Shown one piece after another: positions 61,855-64,000 of a stretch of DNA of 64,000 nt. The notes under the pieces were generated by a model. That model was not told the origin of the DNA. It searched no databases and saw only the letters and a program-made list of their open reading frames with translations. Source of the DNA: Phellopilus nigrolimitatus (taxonomy: Eukaryota > Basidiomycota > Agaricomycetes > Hymenochaetales > Hymenochaetaceae); the NCBI GenBank assembly GCA_021029095.1, contig JAJOHG010000048.1, forward strand, positions 1 to 64,000, written 5' to 3'. A program made the translations under genes and the position numbers. The first letter of the stretch is position 1. The number at the start of each line of letters is the position of its first letter.

Positions 61855-62359
61855 GTCGGCGTCGCGCGGCCGGCTGGGATTCTTGGGTTGAAATGCAGGC
61901 TCGACCGAACGGTGCTGTCGGGGGTGCTACTCAGAAGGCAGACGCGCCGATCTCGGAGTCGGAAGCAGTCCTTTTAGCTCGAAAACGCCGCAAGCTTAAG
62001 CTACACTTCGTGCACTTGCATGTCAACACGGCTCCAGTCTGTTCCAGCAGCGCCCTTTGACAGTCCAGATTTACCTGCGTAGAAAACCAAGTCCCATCCT
62101 AGCGGAAGCAGTCGCAGAAAACGAAATAAGGGTCCGCGACTCCGCGCCCCAACCAGCTTCAGGGCCGGCGCTTACGCGTCCATCACGCCGCGACGACCTC
62201 CGCGGCAAGTTCTACGACGACTCCGACGACTCCTTCGGCCTCCCCTCCGCCTCAGGCTCGGACTCGCCCACCGCCGCCAACTCCTCCCCGCGCGCGCGAG
62301 ACGGGCTTCATGGCAGACGACCTTGCCGACGTGTTCGAGCTGCCCGCGCACGGGCACGG
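61855..62359. other. GC-rich stretch without an assignable gene
   Basis: A plus-strand frame near 62170-62350 reads DDLRGKFYDDSDDSFGLPSA and, after a frame change, ETGFMADDLADVFELPA. It looks protein-like and leads into the Sld5 fragment, but I recognise no family. Confidence 0.4.
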
Positions 62360-62590
62360 GAACGGCGCTCTCGGGATCAGGCTACCTGACGACGTTCATG
62401 CAGACCGAGGTCGAGCGCGTCAAGTTCGTCGTGCGGAGCTACGTGCGCACGCGGCTCTCCAAGGTGTACGCCCGCGTCCCCCCTCCCTCCCCCTTCCCCG
62501 CCTCTTTTTCCTAATGATAATAATACTAATAAAATCCGCCCTGCGTTGCCCGCCAGATCGAGCAGCACGCGGCGCCCTCCCCGCGCGCGT
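62360..62590 (+). pseudogene. GINS subunit Sld5 fragment
   Basis: MQTEVERVKFVVRSYVRTRL followed by SK is the conserved core of Sld5 (DNA-replication GINS complex). It is followed by a GT-AG intron (about 62469-62561) and IEQHA, as in real Sld5 genes. The diagnostic N-terminal block (ending in WMNERHAPDI in other fungi) and everything after IEQHAA are absent, and the adjoining frames do not connect, so only an intron-bearing gene fragment is present. Confidence 0.6.
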
Positions 62591-62634
62591 GCGCCATAAA
62601 GCAAAAGAAGCAAAAAAAAAAGACAAAAGAGAAG

Positions 62635-62880
62635 AAGTGGTATCTACCAGCAACCTAACATGAAGCACGGGTCTCCACAGCGCTCGCCTTCGACAGGTCC
62701 GCATCGCCTGTATCAAATCGCGTGCGCCGACATGCCCGCCCGCCCGGAGGAGGTCCCGGGACACGCAAATCACCCATTTCCGAGAGAGAACTCGACAAGT
62801 AAACACGCGACTCCGAACTTGCGGGAAGACGTTTATTCGCAAGGGTTAGCAGCCTGACAAAAAGCTACAGGTGCGCCCTA
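62635..62880. repeat. Dispersed repeat, copy B
   Basis: Same orientation as 59795-60062, with scattered substitutions and small indels; see that entry for the shared words. Confidence 0.65.
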
Positions 62881-63099
62881 TCCTATTTTCTCATCTGTAT
62901 GGATTTTTATACATCTCGTCTTTCGTCCAGACAAGGCAAGGCCCGCCGTCGGCGAGCACTCGGCGACACAGGCAAGCCCATCCACATGAAGGCCCTTCGA
63001 GTGCACCAGCGTCAAACTACTGCCTCTATCTTCCTCTGTCTTACTATAACCTCGCAGTACATCCACTCCCGCAGCACCAGCTCACCAGCGCTCCAAGGA

Positions 63100-63320
63100 G
63101 ACAGACAGCAAGCGCGTCCGCCGAGAAGCGGAAGCGCGTCCGTGGACCTGCGGGGCCAAGAGTGCGACCGGTACATCTTCCTCCCCCCATTGTCTTCTTC
63201 TTCTCTCAAATGTGTCTGACATCGAAGGGGAAAAAAAAAACGACGTATGTATGTATGTACATACAGGTGCCGCAAGAAGAAGGCCGAAGCCCATCGAGCG
63301 AGCGCCGGGCGGGCCGCCGG
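63100..63320 (+). other. Possible remnant of a Zn2Cys6 zinc-cluster gene
   Basis: Around 63130-63290 one frame gives a basic run (EKRKRVRG) and a neighbouring frame, across a plausible GT-AG intron (63170 to about 63266), gives ECDRCRKKKAE, the first half of a fungal zinc cluster. The second cysteine half is not visible and the frames conflict, so this is either a remnant or chance in GC-rich sequence. Confidence 0.25.
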
Positions 63321-63546
63321 CGGGACTCTGCGCGGCGCCGCGCGCGCGCGCGGGCCAGTGTCGGTGCGGAGCAGACGCAATCGTTCGCGTCCCCCGCCCG
63401 CGCTCTGGCGGCACCCGCAGCCCCAGCCAGTCTGCGCCCGCGAACGCCGCGGCTCGCATCAACGCAATTGTCCGTGTGCGCGCGCACACGCTCGGGGAGA
63501 CGCTTTTCGTCGGGTATCATACCGGGCGTGTGCCGACGCAGACGCA

Positions 63547-63580
63547 GATACGGATGCGGATGCAGATGCAGATGCAGGTG
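63547..63580 (+). repeat. Hexanucleotide-like tandem repeat (GATGCR)n
   Basis: Several GATACG/GATGCG/GATGCA units in a row. Confidence 0.7.
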
Positions 63581-63837
63581 CGGAGCCCCCGAGCCGGCAA
63601 GCGATCAACGAGAGAGCGCGGACGCGACGAGGAAATCGAGCGGGTCGGGCCAGACGCGGGCTCGCCGATACGTATCTGCGTACGCCTCTGCGGGCACGGG
63701 CGGGCGTCTGCGCCCCGCGCAGTAGCGCCAGGAGTGCGGCTGCAACCGCAAGGGAGACGCGAGGAATGCACGCAGGTGCCGCTGGCTCGACCACGGCCGT
63801 CGACATTGGACTCTGGGGGCCCGCGTGTGCGGCGCGC

Positions 63838-63845
63838 CTATAAGA
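63838..63845 (+). promoter_or_regulatory. TATA-like element facing the right edge
   Basis: CTATAAGA in a GC-rich context, followed by pyrimidine-rich sequence. It may be the promoter of a gene beyond the window; nothing else supports it. Confidence 0.25.
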
Positions 63846-64000
63846 GCGCGCGGTTAGATGATAGAGCGCTGCGCGCGATCTAGAGCGGCGCTGTTCTCTT
63901 CCAGTCGGAGCTTTCTTCTTCTTTTTGACTGCGTGTCACGCGGCGCAGAGACCTAGGGACGGATGGCAAAGTCCCGGCGTATGCGCGGCTCTTTGCATTG

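Noticed and set aside
63212..63883. A 223-codon Arg/Ala/Pro-rich plus-strand frame (and overlapping ones of 198 and 284 codons)
   Set aside because: Very GC-rich sequence where all frames are open; no domain, conflicting frames and microsatellites.

Overview
The window comes from a filamentous basidiomycete, most likely an Agaricomycete. Every recognisable gene has short introns (about 45-100 nt, GT-AG). The gene set is typical of that group: two class I hydrophobins with the eight-cysteine pattern, a MYND-finger protein, a fungalysin (M36) protease, a GH10 xylanase, a BNR_4-type secreted beta-propeller and a DH-PH RhoGEF. The order or species is not determined here; a saprotrophic or wood-decaying lifestyle is an inference from the secreted enzymes.

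Layout. 1-0.5 kb: 5' end of an RRM RNA-binding protein gene running off the left edge. 1.3-5.1 kb: a broken eIF4G copy containing a fragment of an Argonaute Piwi domain and a fragment of a U5 snRNP-40K (SNRNP40) WD40 gene. 5.7-19.3 kb: a huge inverted repeat made of two identical 6,592-bp hAT transposons (5721-12312 and 12693-19284) around a 380-bp spacer. Each copy encodes an intact, 11-exon, 770-aa hAT transposase, a 272-aa accessory protein of unknown function and a 196-aa single-pass membrane protein that looks captured from the host. The 8-bp target duplications are exchanged between the two copies, as expected if recombination between two oppositely oriented insertions inverted the spacer.

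20.8-28.5 kb: MYND protein and RhoGEF. 29.0-35.5 kb: hydrophobin; a 1,165-aa protein with five double-stranded-RNA-binding-like modules; CFIm25 (NUDT21). 36-42 kb: TFIIIC triple-barrel subunit, MRM2-type rRNA methyltransferase, a decayed epoxide-hydrolase pseudogene, Rab18. 43-46.7 kb: two convergent O-acetylhomoserine sulfhydrylase paralogs. 48.2-56.5 kb: three secreted-protein genes in the same orientation (BNR_4 protein, fungalysin, GH10 xylanase). 57.4-59.1 kb: a divergent pair, DAP1/MAPR and NC2-alpha. 60.7-61.7 kb: a second hydrophobin with a long Pro/Ser/Thr/Gly-rich stalk. 62-64 kb: low-information, GC-rich sequence with a GINS Sld5 fragment, a second copy of a short dispersed repeat and a doubtful zinc-cluster trace.

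How the parts relate: this is ordinary eukaryotic housekeeping sequence (mRNA 3' processing, Pol III and Pol II transcription, mitochondrial rRNA modification, vesicle traffic, sulfur assimilation) beside a secreted-enzyme and hydrophobin set. It is interrupted at the left by a transposon-rich, gene-fragment-shuffling zone. Exon boundaries were derived by hand from splice sites, phase and family consensus; all predicted coding lengths given as aa are from those models. No tRNA, rRNA, CRISPR array or bacterial-type operon was seen.
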